The notes under the pieces were generated by a model. The model ran no database searches. It worked only from the letters and a program-made list of their open reading frames with translations, and had not been told where the DNA came from. The position numbers were made by a program, and so were the translations under genes. A DNA stretch of 64,000 bases from Flavobacterium pectinovorum (GTDB taxonomy: Bacteria; Bacteroidota; Bacteroidia; Flavobacteriales; Flavobacteriaceae). Positions 51,944 through 61,881 of this stretch are shown here, one piece after another (positions within the stretch are counted from its first letter, which is position 1; every line of letters begins with the position of its first letter). The DNA lies in the NCBI RefSeq assembly GCF_900142715.1, contig NZ_FRBX01000004.1, positions 434,001 through 498,000 on the forward strand, in the 5' to 3' direction.

Positions 51944-53125
51944 ATGGGAAGGGCAATTGTACATATGGACTTGGATACATTTTTTGTGTCCTGCGAGAGG
52001 CTGACCGATTCGAGATTGAATGGTATTCCGCTGATTATTGGTGGTGGTGAAAGAGGTGTTGTGGCCTCCTGTTCTTATGAAGCGCGCACTTTTGGGGTGC
52101 GCTCTGCAATGCCTATAAAAATGGCTCTCCGACTATGTCCTCAGGCAAAAGTGATGAAGGGAGATATGGAGCTCTACTCCAGGCTGTCACACACGGTTAC
52201 GGAAGTTATTGAGGAAAAAGCTCCAGTTATGGAAAAAGCTAGTATCGATGAATTCTATCTTGATATAACGGGTATGGATAAGTTTTACGGCTCATACACA
52301 TGGACCAACGAACTAGCACAATCAGTTACAAAAGAAACAGGTCTGCCCATAAGTTTTGCCTTGTCTGTCAACAAGACTGTATCTAAAATTGCCACTGGTG
52401 AGGGAAAGCCTAAAGGCAATCTTGAAATATCAGAAGAGATGGTGAAACCATTCCTGAATCCGCTCTCCATAAGAAAAATACCAATGGTAGGCGATGCTAC
52501 TTTCCAACTGCTATCACGCATTGGCGTGAGAAATATCCAAACACTTTCTGAAATGCCTGCGGAAGTATTGCAGCAGATGATAGGCAAAAACGGAATCGAA
52601 TTATGGAAAAAAGCAAATGGTATAGACAACAATCCTGTAGAACCTTATACAGAACGCAAATCTATTTCTACCGAAGATACTTTTTTGCAGGATACAATTG
52701 ATGTCAATATGATGAAAAGCATACTTCAGGGTATGGTAGAGAAGCTGGCTTTTCAGCTTCGCTCTGAAGAATGGCTTACCTCAACAGTAACCATTAAAAT
52801 ACGATATGCAAATTTCGATACTGAAACCAAACAATGTAAGGTTCAATATACTTCTGCTGACCATATACTGATTAAGTGTGTAGTGAATCTGTTTGATAAG
52901 CTATACCAGCGCAGGATGCGTCTTCGTCTTATTGGCATCCGCTTCAGCGGTCTTGTAAGAGGTACCTACCAGATCAATATGTTTGAGGACACCGAAGAAA
53001 TGCTTTCGCTTTACCAGGCTATGGACAGGATGAAGACCCGCTATGGTTTTGATGCTGTTATGCGTGGAGGCGGTGCTATTCTAAAGCCTAATAATAAAGC
53101 CGAAATATTAAAGAGAAAAAAGTAA
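51944..53125 (+). CDS. dinB: DNA polymerase IV (Y family, DinB)
   Basis: 393 aa from 51944 (MGRAIVHMDLDTFFVSCERL); a start at 51935 adds three residues. The catalytic motifs are MDLDTFF near residue 8-14 and SIDEFYLDI near 103-111, with the conserved palm Asp and Glu. The C-terminal little-finger region is complete. It copies damaged DNA with low fidelity. It is controlled by the operator region immediately upstream and is 3 bp from dnaE, so it belongs to one operon with it. Confidence 0.95.
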   Translation: MGRAIVHMDLDTFFVSCERLTDSRLNGIPLIIGGGERGVVASCSYEARTFGVRSAMPIKMALRLCPQAKVMKGDMELYSRLSHTVTEVIEEKAPVMEKASIDEFYLDITGMDKFYGSYTWTNELAQSVTKETGLPISFALSVNKTVSKIATGEGKPKGNLEISEEMVKPFLNPLSIRKIPMVGDATFQLLSRIGVRNIQTLSEMPAEVLQQMIGKNGIELWKKANGIDNNPVEPYTERKSISTEDTFLQDTIDVNMMKSILQGMVEKLAFQLRSEEWLTSTVTIKIRYANFDTETKQCKVQYTSADHILIKCVVNLFDKLYQRRMRLRLIGIRFSGLVRGTYQINMFEDTEEMLSLYQAMDRMKTRYGFDAVMRGGGAILKPNNKAEILKRKK

Positions 53126-53128
53126 GCT

Positions 53129-56100
53129 ATGTATCTTAACTGTCATTCTTTCCACAGCCTTCGCTATGGCACAATCCCTGTTGAGGAATTGGTATGTCAG
53201 GCATCGAATTGCGATGTAAAAGCAATGGCGCTAACCGACATCAATACGGTAACTGGAGTCTATGATTTTATCAAATTATGTAAGGCTGCAGAAATAAAAC
53301 CTTTGGTTGGTATAGAATTTCGTTTCGAGCATGCATTGCGATATATAGGTCTTGCCATGAATCGTGAGGGATTGGGCGAAATGAATCGGTTTTTAACGCA
53401 GCATAATTTTGAGAATTTGCCCTTGCCGGAAATAGCTCCCGCTTTTGAAAATGTTATAGTTATATACTCGCTTAATAATGCACCCCAAATTTTAAATGAA
53501 CATGAATACATCGGAATAAAGGTTGATGAGCTTTTACTGCTGTTCCAAGAGAAGTGGAAAACCAAGCTTGATAAAATGATGCTATTGCACCCCGTTACTT
53601 TTAAAAGTAAGAAAGAATACAATTTGCATAAAATATTACGGGCAATCGACCTCAATATTTTAGGTTCTAAATTATCTACAAAGGATTACTGCACTAACTT
53701 AGAGACAATGATGCCGCTTTCGCAACTATTGGAAAAGTATACACAGTATCCTTCTATCATTCAAAATACTCAAAAGATTATTGAACAATGCAATTTTGAA
53801 TATGAATTTGGATTGCCACGCAACAAAAAATACTATACAAAAAGCCGCAATGAAGATATGCAGCTGCTGAGGCAGATCGCTTTGCAGGGGATGGTAAAAA
53901 AGTATGGCGCGGATAATGCAGTTGCTGTTGAACGTGTCAATAAAGAACTAAAGGTAATAGAAGAACTGGAGTTCGGCGGTTACTTTCTTATAACTTGGGA
54001 TATTATTCGTTATAGCAGCAGCATGGGTTTTTTGCACATAGGACGCGGCAGTGGAGCGAACAGTATAATCGCTTACTGTCTAGGTATTACCGATATCTGT
54101 CCTATTGAACTTGACTTATACTTTGAACGGTTCCTAAATGTAAACCGCAAGAGTCCCCCAGATTTTGATATTGACTGGTCTTGGAAAGAGCGTGATATAA
54201 TACTGGAATATATTTTTAAACGCTATGGAGCCGATCATGTAGCTTTTTGCGGCACCAATGTTGAATTTAAATATAAGTCAATATTTCGGGAAGTTGGCAA
54301 AGTTTTCGGTCTGCCGAAAGAAGAACTTGATGCCTTGGCTAAAAACCCCATGGAGCTTCATGATACGAATAAAGTAGTAAGGATGGTGCAAGACTACGGG
54401 ATGATGCTTGAAAAATACCCCAACCAAAGAAGCATGCATTCTTGTGGGATATTGATTTCTGAGGAGCCTATCACGAATTTTACCGTTCTGGAAATGCCTC
54501 CGAAAGGATTTCCAATTGTTTTGTTCGATATGCATACAGCCGAAGAAATAGGTTTTGAAAAGTTTGATATATTAAGCCAGCGAGGTATAGGTCACATTGA
54601 CGATAGTGTAAAGCTAATACAAAAAAACCGTGGCATCAATGTCAATATCAGAGATACTTCGCTCTCCAAAGATGAATCAACGGCTAATGAATTTTTGGGC
54701 CGTGGAAAAACTATTGGCTGTTTTTATATCGAAAGCCCTGCAATGCGTGGACTGCTTAGAAGACTAAACTGTAATAACTATAAAACTTTGGTGGCAGCAT
54801 CATCTATTATCCGTCCAGGAGTTGCCCAAAGCGGGATGATGAAAGAATACATTTTCAGACATAACAATCCTAACCAATTTGAGTACTTCCATGAAGTATT
54901 TGAGCAGCAACTTGGTGAAACCTACGGTATAATGGTATATCAGGAAGATGTTATAAAAATCGCATTGCACTACGGCGGGCTTCCTGCTGCCGATGGGGAT
55001 ATACTAAGAAGAGCCATGAGTGGTAAAGGCAGGTCAAAGGCTGCTCTCCAAAAAGTCAAGGATCATTTTTTTGAATGTTGCTTAAAGCAAGGACATCCGT
55101 TAGAACTTAGCCAGGAAATTTACCGTCAGATCGAATCATTTGCCGGATACTCTTTTTGCAAAGCTCACTCGGCATCTTATGCGGTGGAGAGTTACCAGAG
55201 TCTGTATCTTAAGGTGCATTATCCAGTAGAGTTTATGGTCGCCGTAATCAATAACCAAGGAGGTTTTTACAGGACTGAAGTATATGTACATGAAGCAAGA
55301 ATGTCTGGTGCAACCATTAACAATCCTTGCGTAAATAAAAGTGAATATGAGACCTCCTTATATGGTATTGATATTTACCTGGGGCTGATGCATCTTGAAG
55401 GACTTGAAACTAAAATCGCTCAGCAAATAGTATCCGAACGTGAGGTAAATGGAGAGTACCTCTCATTAGAAAATTTCATAAATAGGATCCAAATAGGGAT
55501 TGAAAGCATTCAAATCCTAATTTTTATCGGCGCATTTCGATTTACGGGAAAAACCAAAAATCAACTGCTTGTAATCGCTCGTTTGATACTGGTAAATTTT
55601 AAACCGGAGAACAGAAATCTTATGCTAATACAGGAACCTGTTAAAGAATATAGCCTTCCTAAACTCGAACGCTCAGAATTCGAAGATGCCTTTGATGAAA
55701 TTGAGCTGTTGAGTTTTCCAGTTTCATGTTCACCATTTGACCTGCTACAGACAAAGTTCAGGGGTGATGTATTAGCAAAAGATTTATTACAGCATCATAA
55801 GAAGCAAGTTCGCATGTTAGCCTACCTGATTTCCCGTAAGCATGTTCCAACAAAAATGGGAGCCATGTACTTCGGAACGTGGATAGATGCAGAAGGCGAA
55901 TTGTTCGACACAGCGCATTTTACCGGAAGCCTAAAAGAATATCCATTTCAAGGTGGGGGCTGTTATCTGCTTTTGGGAACCGTTGAGGTTGATTATCATT
56001 TTCCTACAATAACAATTTCGAAAATGGCTAAAATGCCATTTATATCTGATCCGCGTTATTCCAATGCAGATGAGAGGCAGTTTAAGGTACACGAGCAGAT

Positions 56101-56191
56101 TAAGGAAGATGTTAGTATGACTCATAGGCAACCATATCCACAGGAGCATGAAATTAATCTTCCAAGGCATAAGATGATTAAAGAATTTTAA
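53129..56191 (+). CDS. dnaE: DNA polymerase III alpha-type (DnaE) of the mutagenesis cassette
   Basis: 1020 aa C-family polymerase. An N-terminal PHP domain opens MYLNCHSFHSLRYGT (two His of the metal site visible) and the palm carries GRGSGANSIIAYCLGI and PDFDIDWSWKERD with the catalytic Asp pair near residue 345. SMHSCGILIS and GYSFCKAHSASYAVESYQSLYLK are family segments. It is shorter than the main replicative DnaE (about 1150-1450 aa), as is usual for DnaE2-type error-prone copies that work with Y-family polymerases. It follows dinB by 3 bp. A non-canonical PHP site is possible and not fully checked. Confidence 0.92.
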   Translation: MYLNCHSFHSLRYGTIPVEELVCQASNCDVKAMALTDINTVTGVYDFIKLCKAAEIKPLVGIEFRFEHALRYIGLAMNREGLGEMNRFLTQHNFENLPLPEIAPAFENVIVIYSLNNAPQILNEHEYIGIKVDELLLLFQEKWKTKLDKMMLLHPVTFKSKKEYNLHKILRAIDLNILGSKLSTKDYCTNLETMMPLSQLLEKYTQYPSIIQNTQKIIEQCNFEYEFGLPRNKKYYTKSRNEDMQLLRQIALQGMVKKYGADNAVAVERVNKELKVIEELEFGGYFLITWDIIRYSSSMGFLHIGRGSGANSIIAYCLGITDICPIELDLYFERFLNVNRKSPPDFDIDWSWKERDIILEYIFKRYGADHVAFCGTNVEFKYKSIFREVGKVFGLPKEELDALAKNPMELHDTNKVVRMVQDYGMMLEKYPNQRSMHSCGILISEEPITNFTVLEMPPKGFPIVLFDMHTAEEIGFEKFDILSQRGIGHIDDSVKLIQKNRGINVNIRDTSLSKDESTANEFLGRGKTIGCFYIESPAMRGLLRRLNCNNYKTLVAASSIIRPGVAQSGMMKEYIFRHNNPNQFEYFHEVFEQQLGETYGIMVYQEDVIKIALHYGGLPAADGDILRRAMSGKGRSKAALQKVKDHFFECCLKQGHPLELSQEIYRQIESFAGYSFCKAHSASYAVESYQSLYLKVHYPVEFMVAVINNQGGFYRTEVYVHEARMSGATINNPCVNKSEYETSLYGIDIYLGLMHLEGLETKIAQQIVSEREVNGEYLSLENFINRIQIGIESIQILIFIGAFRFTGKTKNQLLVIARLILVNFKPENRNLMLIQEPVKEYSLPKLERSEFEDAFDEIELLSFPVSCSPFDLLQTKFRGDVLAKDLLQHHKKQVRMLAYLISRKHVPTKMGAMYFGTWIDAEGELFDTAHFTGSLKEYPFQGGGCYLLLGTVEVDYHFPTITISKMAKMPFISDPRYSNADERQFKVHEQIKEDVSMTHRQPYPQEHEINLPRHKMIKEF

Positions 56192-56432
56192 ACTCAAGTG
56201 GTAGAGTTATTTTCAATGAAAATTTATTATTTCTTGCATGGAATACGAACCGATAAAGTAAAAAGTTATTGTTAGTAATCGCAACGCAAATGTTTGATAG
56301 CACGATATCTCGAAAATTAAATTAAATTAAAATATTTTTCAGAATAAAATAATCGTTAACGCTATACAGTCTAAGCATTTAGTATAATGAGAATTATCTA
56401 GATATTTTAGACGTAAAAACTTAAAAAAATGC

Positions 56433-56440
56433 TATGTTTG
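56433..56440 (+). promoter_or_regulatory. Candidate -7 box of the four-gene cassette
   Basis: TATGTTTG matches the TAnnTTTG -7 consensus of Bacteroidota and ends 16 bp before the ATG at 56457. Transcription would then start very close to the start codon, giving a short leader. No -33 box was fixed with confidence. Confidence 0.5.
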
Positions 56441-56456
56441 TTATTTAAAAATTTAA

Positions 56457-57542
56457 ATGGATAAGGTTATTTTTATCGCAAGTTTGCATCGCCCTTTCAG
56501 CCAGCAGTTGAAAACAACTAAATGGGTATGCGACTTTATTGCGTCATCAAAAACCAACATCCAAAGTTCACAATTAAATTTAGAATTTTATTACTATCTA
56601 ATAAATATACTTTACAAAGAATATCAAAGAGAAACTCCAACAGAATTTAATGGTCTTCCGAGCGATTCTGCAGTATATAACATATATGAATATTTAAAAA
56701 CAAAAAGCAAAACAAAATTCATAGAGGAAATACCAGGTATAATAAAATCACGTAATACAGCACTGGAAAGACAAATTTATTCTACTTATAAAGCAGCCTC
56801 ATATTTTGTTAACCTTGCCAAGGATAAATTTGGATTAGTTGATGATAAGAATAAGTTGACTTATACGGGGAATTCTTTGATCGCAATAAGGTCCAATTTT
56901 TATAAGCTTTCGACAGTTGAAAAAGAATTTTTTTTTGTGAGAATTTTGGAGGCAGATTTTCATTTATTTTTAACTCTCTGTCTGTTTAATAAATTGGAAA
57001 AGAAATATTCTTTAAAAGGGACTATTGATGAGCAATTAGATTTTATAGATAAATTTCTAAAAATTAGTCATTTCAAATTCACATCTGCAAGCTTATCTAA
57101 TTATAACATTGTCAGAACATATTGGGCAGAAATTATTGGAGTATTGAATAGCCAAGGAAATATTCGTAAAAAATACATTGACATTATTAATGATAATGAA
57201 AAGTTTCGAGAATCATTTTTGAATCTAAGTGGCTTGTTTTTAAAATTTGAAAAGGAAAATTTTAAGAGTAAAATATCTTACCATACCCGAAAAGCTATCT
57301 TTGTAAAAAGTTACAAAAATTGTCTCAAGCAAAATATTAGTGATTTGGGGTATATTAATTTGTATGATATCAAGCAACAGATGCGAATATCATCGCAGAA
57401 CTTTCAAGTTTTTTTAGCCGAATTTTATGAGCTTGAAAAAAATAATCTCAGTATTTTTTTTAATAATACTGTAAATTCAATCGACAGACGGGAACGGTTT
57501 TATATTAGAAACAGACCAGTCATTAAAATAAAAATAAAATAG
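56457..57542 (+). CDS. Unknown protein, first gene of the ATPase-nuclease-methylase cassette
   Basis: 361 aa, highly helical, Lys-rich, no membrane part. N-terminus MDKVIFIASLHRPFSQQLKT. The stretch YKLSTVEKEFFFVRILEADFHLFLTLCLFN (in part: LSTVEKEFFFVRILEADF, residues about 155-175) resembles a winged-helix beginning often seen in restriction and defence accessory proteins. The segment INLYDIKQQMRISSQNFQVFLAEFYELEK (in part: DIKQQMRISSQNFQVFLAEF) near the end has a second HTH look. I do not recognise a family. It is the first gene of the operon and ends 1 bp before the ATPase gene. A target-recognition or adaptor role is inferred only. Confidence 0.6.
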   Translation: MDKVIFIASLHRPFSQQLKTTKWVCDFIASSKTNIQSSQLNLEFYYYLINILYKEYQRETPTEFNGLPSDSAVYNIYEYLKTKSKTKFIEEIPGIIKSRNTALERQIYSTYKAASYFVNLAKDKFGLVDDKNKLTYTGNSLIAIRSNFYKLSTVEKEFFFVRILEADFHLFLTLCLFNKLEKKYSLKGTIDEQLDFIDKFLKISHFKFTSASLSNYNIVRTYWAEIIGVLNSQGNIRKKYIDIINDNEKFRESFLNLSGLFLKFEKENFKSKISYHTRKAIFVKSYKNCLKQNISDLGYINLYDIKQQMRISSQNFQVFLAEFYELEKNNLSIFFNNTVNSIDRRERFYIRNRPVIKIKIK

Positions 57543-57543
57543 T

Positions 57544-59055
57544 ATGGAAATCAAAACACTTTGGGAGAAACTCTCTCTACCATCAGACAGAATGAGTACA
57601 TTTAAAAAAGATATTGCTGAAGGTAAGGTTCCTGAACTTCCATTTTATATAGTTGGACAAGACAAACTAAAAGCTACGATCAAACAACGTGTTGAACAGA
57701 TCGACCAATCCCGAATGATAACTAATTTGATTATTGCCGAGTATGGTAATGGCAAAACAAATTTGCTAAAATATCTGGAGCTATTTTTTAAAACTCATAA
57801 TGATTTAGGGATTTCTGTGCAGTATTCTAGGGCTGATGTTGAGAGAACTGATCTCGTAATTTTCTTGCTAAAAATCATTCAAGACAAGTATCTGCATGAA
57901 CTTATAAGAATAGTAAAAATATTGCGTGAAACACCTGAAGTAATTCCAGGCCTTGCCAATAACTTTGATAGTAACTTCAGGGAAATTGAAGAATATACTA
58001 ATAAGCTGTTTGTAAAAGATATAGACGATCAAATTATAACGGAAATTTTGTATTTAGGTACTGGAAGACTAAGCAATAAAAGATATTTCGACAAATTAAA
58101 AATAGAGCAGTTGAGAGATTTTAATAGGAGAGAAATACTAGTATTGTTTCTGAATATTCTTTCACAAGATAAAAAGTTTATAATTTTTGCGATTGACGAG
58201 ATTGAGAAAATAAGAGAAAAATCAAAAATTCGTTTCAACCATTTCCTAACCTCTTATCGCGAGTTGGTTGATCTTTTTAATCAGATTAACGGTCATTACC
58301 TAATTGTTAGTTTTACAGATAGTATTGGATCTTCTGAGATAAGCAACGCTAACAATGCATTGTATACAAGAATTAAGGGAGATATTGCACATATTGAGCC
58401 TTTAAAATCGAAAGACGACATTCAGAATTTGATTGGATATCTTAATGAACTATTTGATACCAAAAAAGACATCAACGATATTTATACTGGACTTTCAAAG
58501 AGAGATGCAACAAATAACCGTAGTGCCATACAAGAAATATCAAAATTACTTTATGCACAAGAATCCACGGAGTCATTAGACAAAATGTTGGCAGATGTTG
58601 AGCTTACGGATTTATTTACCTCAACATCAACTAAGCTTGACAATGATGAGGCCTTTAAAAATATGCACAGAAAGTTCTTTGATCCGCTAGAATATTACAT
58701 TGAATCATTAGGACAGAATTCTGATGGTCTTAACAAGCAGGAAAGAACTTTCATTGATATTGACAACGAGAAAGTACACTACTTCATTTTTAATACTTAT
58801 TTAGAAGATTTTGAAAACGAAAAAATCAAGATAAAATATCTGATCGATGACAATCCAGGATATTCGATAATTGTTTATGCTCCGATTACTCTTGAATTAA
58901 CGCACAGCAAACTTGACATAGATGAAGAGAATCTTTCTATCATCGATGTAGAGCCTAAACATTTATTTGTACTGCTCGTTATGTACAGAGACAACTTTGA
59001 CTTACAGCCGCAGATAGCAGATCTTATTTCAAATTATTCACGTCAAAAACTATAG
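57544..59055 (+). CDS. P-loop ATPase of the cassette (BREX/STAND-like)
   Basis: 503 aa. A Walker A with the sequence AEYGNGKT spans residues 65-72 (A in place of the first Gly, as in ATPases of the BREX type that carry xEYGxGK). Walker B is FIIFAIDEIEKI near 211-222. A following SYRELVDLFNQINGHYLIVSFTD (in part: NGHYLIVSFTD) is a sensor-1-like strand. The C-terminal part (about 330-503) is not recognised. ATP use by a motor or switch subunit that works with the nuclease and methylase is the likely role. It overlaps none of its neighbours (1- and 2-bp gaps). Confidence 0.75.
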   Translation: MEIKTLWEKLSLPSDRMSTFKKDIAEGKVPELPFYIVGQDKLKATIKQRVEQIDQSRMITNLIIAEYGNGKTNLLKYLELFFKTHNDLGISVQYSRADVERTDLVIFLLKIIQDKYLHELIRIVKILRETPEVIPGLANNFDSNFREIEEYTNKLFVKDIDDQIITEILYLGTGRLSNKRYFDKLKIEQLRDFNRREILVLFLNILSQDKKFIIFAIDEIEKIREKSKIRFNHFLTSYRELVDLFNQINGHYLIVSFTDSIGSSEISNANNALYTRIKGDIAHIEPLKSKDDIQNLIGYLNELFDTKKDINDIYTGLSKRDATNNRSAIQEISKLLYAQESTESLDKMLADVELTDLFTSTSTKLDNDEAFKNMHRKFFDPLEYYIESLGQNSDGLNKQERTFIDIDNEKVHYFIFNTYLEDFENEKIKIKYLIDDNPGYSIIVYAPITLELTHSKLDIDEENLSIIDVEPKHLFVLLVMYRDNFDLQPQIADLISNYSRQKL

Positions 59056-59057
59056 GA

Positions 59058-60791
59058 ATGTTTGATAATAAAAGCAACATAACCCATTATATCTATAGGA
59101 TTCAACTTGAAGGTATAATAAAAGCTATTTGTGATATTTCCTTTGATATTGGAACACAGATACAAGATATTATAGTTATTAAGGATAAAGACAAAGGCTT
59201 CACAATTGAAGATCTTTTTGTCGACGATTTTATTAAAGAGATCAATGTCAGGCCAGAATCTTTATCTGACCAAACATCAGAATCTGGCGAAGTTGTTCTT
59301 GGATTAACCCCAGATCAGTTTTTCTCTCGTATAGCTGACCATTTTAATAGTGAATTGTTTTATTTAGAAGAATTTTTGCAGGCGTTGTCTGATTCCTCGA
59401 TACTTTTTATAAATAAAAAGGAAAACCGTTTCATTGGATTAAACGATTCTGCAAAAGACAGGTTAATCCCAGCATTAAAAGGCGCCAAAATTCTAAAAAC
59501 CCTTATTTTACAGTTAAAAAGCGAAAAGATTAAAGGAAGTTTACAAAAAATCGATATGTTTGAAAACGATTTTTTCTACAGATCAACAATACAATCAAAC
59601 AAACAGGAAAGCCAGCCATTATTGGTGTGCATTCCCCAATCTCTTCTTAATCGGGCAACGCTTAAAGCTGAATTTGTAGATCGTTATGATTTTTGGTTAA
59701 ACTTCGAGCTTTACCACTCCTCATATGGTATTGACCTAGCAGCTATTGAAGAATATAGCTTACTGACTGATGTAGAGAACGAATTAGAAGTTGGCCTTTT
59801 AGTGGGTGACTATTTGCTACCTTATCCAAATGTAGATTTGATAAAGTATATATCAGAAGATAAAAAGCTTGAATATTATTGGATGCTTCTGGAAAATACA
59901 TACAGCATCAAGCCAGCGGTAGAACTGAAAAAAGATACCGTAATAAAAGATTTTACCGATCTCAGTAGAGATGTGGAGCTGAATCAGCTACTTTCATACT
60001 TAAAAAATAACTTCTATATAAGCGATAAGTCGCTAATAAAGGAAAAATTTATAAAGTTCTTTAATGAAGTTGTAATAGTGGAAAACCTTGATTTCTTAAG
60101 TGAATATCAATTTCTTTTGTCACCCGAAATGGCACAAGAAACCACATTAGGAGTATATAGTACAGAAAAAAAGGGAGATAGTTACAATCTTTTGCATTGG
60201 ATAAATCATAAGACTACCAATAAGCTTGACCACTTTAGAAAAACAGTGCCAACTGTAAAGGCGAAAAAAATAATTTTCACATTGAAGCCTGCCATTTGTT
60301 ATTATTTTTTACTCAAGTATTTTGAAGATATTCTTGAAAGTATTTTAGTAGAAAATAAGTATGTATATCTAGCAAACCATAAATTTTTTGATAAAGGCGC
60401 GGAAACTGAAATCGATTTTTTTGTGAACACTGGAAAAAAGCTGTATTATATCGAAACCAAGACTAAGCTAACTAAATTCTATATTGATGCTTTTCTAAAA
60501 AAATCTTCATCTATGATCAACAAATTCGCTCCGATGACCAATCATGGTATTGAGATCGAATTTATTTTAATAGGGGGTTATAGTGATTCAACAGTTGCGG
60601 ATTATCAATATTTTATTGAGAATTCAAAAAAAAGGGAAGATGGTTACAATACTGAAAGAGCTGCATTAAATGGAAAGCCCTATTATTTTACAGTGCCAAT
60701 TCCAGACAAGCAAGGCAAACAGATAACCTGTATCGCCGAGCCCCAATATGAAAATTTACAAAGTCTTGTTCTAGAGTTATGTCAAAAATAA
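59058..60791 (+). CDS. Putative PD-(D/E)XK nuclease protein of the cassette
   Basis: 577 aa. The C-terminal region has ETEIDFFVN and, 13 residues on, LYYIETKTKLTK, that is Asp453, Glu466 and Lys468 in a D-x12-ExK arrangement, as in PD-(D/E)XK nucleases. The pattern resembles the nuclease domain of DUF1887/Card1-like proteins (NEIDV... LYxIECK). The N-terminal 420 residues are not recognised and may bind a ligand or DNA. It starts 2 bp after the ATPase gene and overlaps the methylase start by 13 bp, so the operon is tightly coupled. Likely the cutting subunit. Nuclease activity is inferred from the motif alone. Confidence 0.65.
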   Translation: MFDNKSNITHYIYRIQLEGIIKAICDISFDIGTQIQDIIVIKDKDKGFTIEDLFVDDFIKEINVRPESLSDQTSESGEVVLGLTPDQFFSRIADHFNSELFYLEEFLQALSDSSILFINKKENRFIGLNDSAKDRLIPALKGAKILKTLILQLKSEKIKGSLQKIDMFENDFFYRSTIQSNKQESQPLLVCIPQSLLNRATLKAEFVDRYDFWLNFELYHSSYGIDLAAIEEYSLLTDVENELEVGLLVGDYLLPYPNVDLIKYISEDKKLEYYWMLLENTYSIKPAVELKKDTVIKDFTDLSRDVELNQLLSYLKNNFYISDKSLIKEKFIKFFNEVVIVENLDFLSEYQFLLSPEMAQETTLGVYSTEKKGDSYNLLHWINHKTTNKLDHFRKTVPTVKAKKIIFTLKPAICYYFLLKYFEDILESILVENKYVYLANHKFFDKGAETEIDFFVNTGKKLYYIETKTKLTKFYIDAFLKKSSSMINKFAPMTNHGIEIEFILIGGYSDSTVADYQYFIENSKKREDGYNTERAALNGKPYYFTVPIPDKQGKQITCIAEPQYENLQSLVLELCQK

Positions 60792-61849
60792 AGTTACCGG
60801 TAACAAGATATTATGGCTCAAAAAGGAAGCTAGTCGAAAGAATTTGGAACGAAATTGAAAATCTTGGATTGGAATTCAACTCCGTACTCGACGTCTTTGG
60901 AGGAACTGCGATTTTTTCATACTATTCAAAAGTTAAGGGCAAGACTGTTATTTACAATGACATTTTTACTTTTAATACTCTGATAGGGAGAAAATTGATT
61001 GAACACACTTCGAATGAATTAACGTATGATCATGCGGTAGATTTGCTTCAACCCGTAGCGGATAGAATATATCTAAATACCATTCAAGAAAACTTTGAGG
61101 GCATTTACTTCACTAATGAAGAAAATGCCCAAATAGACATCTTTATACAAAATGCTAATGCGCTGGAAAATGAGAATCAAAGACTGAGTGCTTATTATCT
61201 TCTCTTCCAGTCATGTATAATTAAAAGGCCTTATAATTTATTTCACAGGAATAATCTCAGTATGAGACTAAACTATTCCGGGGGGAATTTCGGAAATAAA
61301 AAAACGTGGGAGAGACCATTTGAAGAACTATTTTCAAGATTCATAAAAGAATTAGACGAATTTACATTTGAAAATGGTCAACCAAATAGAGCAGTAAATT
61401 CTTCGGCCCTTAATTGTAACGAAATCGCGGACCTAATATATATTGATCCTCCCTATTTCAATTCAAAAGGACATCATACAACTTATCATTCTAAATATCA
61501 TTTCCTTGAAGGGCTGGCAAATTATGGTGAAATAGCCAATCACATTAATCCAGATAAAAACAACAGGGAAATTGTAATAAATAAAAGCGAAGAATTCGAG
61601 AGACCGGCAAGATTTTTACAAGAACTAGAACAGTTAATATTAAATCACGTAAACTCAATTATAGTAATCTCTTACAGGAACAACGGTGTCCCATCTATAC
61701 AAGAAATTTCAGATTTGCTAATAGTATGCAAGCCAGGTTGCCAGATTCATACTATAGATCTAGGTATGTATGGATATGCACTGAACAAGACTAATAAATT
61801 GAATAATGAATTTTTAATAATAGGAACTAATGATCCTCTTGTAGCATAA
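60779..61849 (+). CDS. D12-class adenine-specific DNA methyltransferase
   Basis: 356 aa. The N-terminal RYYGSKRKLVERIWNEI corresponds to the D12-class PxxxGGKxxL opening. VLDVFGGTAIFSYYSK near residues 37-52 is the AdoMet-binding FxGxG-type motif (here FGGTA), and LIYIDPPYFNSKG near 218-230 carries the catalytic DPPY. This is an N6-adenine methyltransferase of the Dam/MethyltransfD12 group. It overlaps the nuclease gene by 13 bp. In the cassette it probably marks self DNA, as in R-M or BREX systems. No classical endonuclease of type II is next to it. Confidence 0.9.
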   Translation: MSKIKLPVTRYYGSKRKLVERIWNEIENLGLEFNSVLDVFGGTAIFSYYSKVKGKTVIYNDIFTFNTLIGRKLIEHTSNELTYDHAVDLLQPVADRIYLNTIQENFEGIYFTNEENAQIDIFIQNANALENENQRLSAYYLLFQSCIIKRPYNLFHRNNLSMRLNYSGGNFGNKKTWERPFEELFSRFIKELDEFTFENGQPNRAVNSSALNCNEIADLIYIDPPYFNSKGHHTTYHSKYHFLEGLANYGEIANHINPDKNNREIVINKSEEFERPARFLQELEQLILNHVNSIIVISYRNNGVPSIQEISDLLIVCKPGCQIHTIDLGMYGYALNKTNKLNNEFLIIGTNDPLVA

Positions 61850-61881
61850 AGATATTATTCTTGAATGAAAAAATTTTAAGT

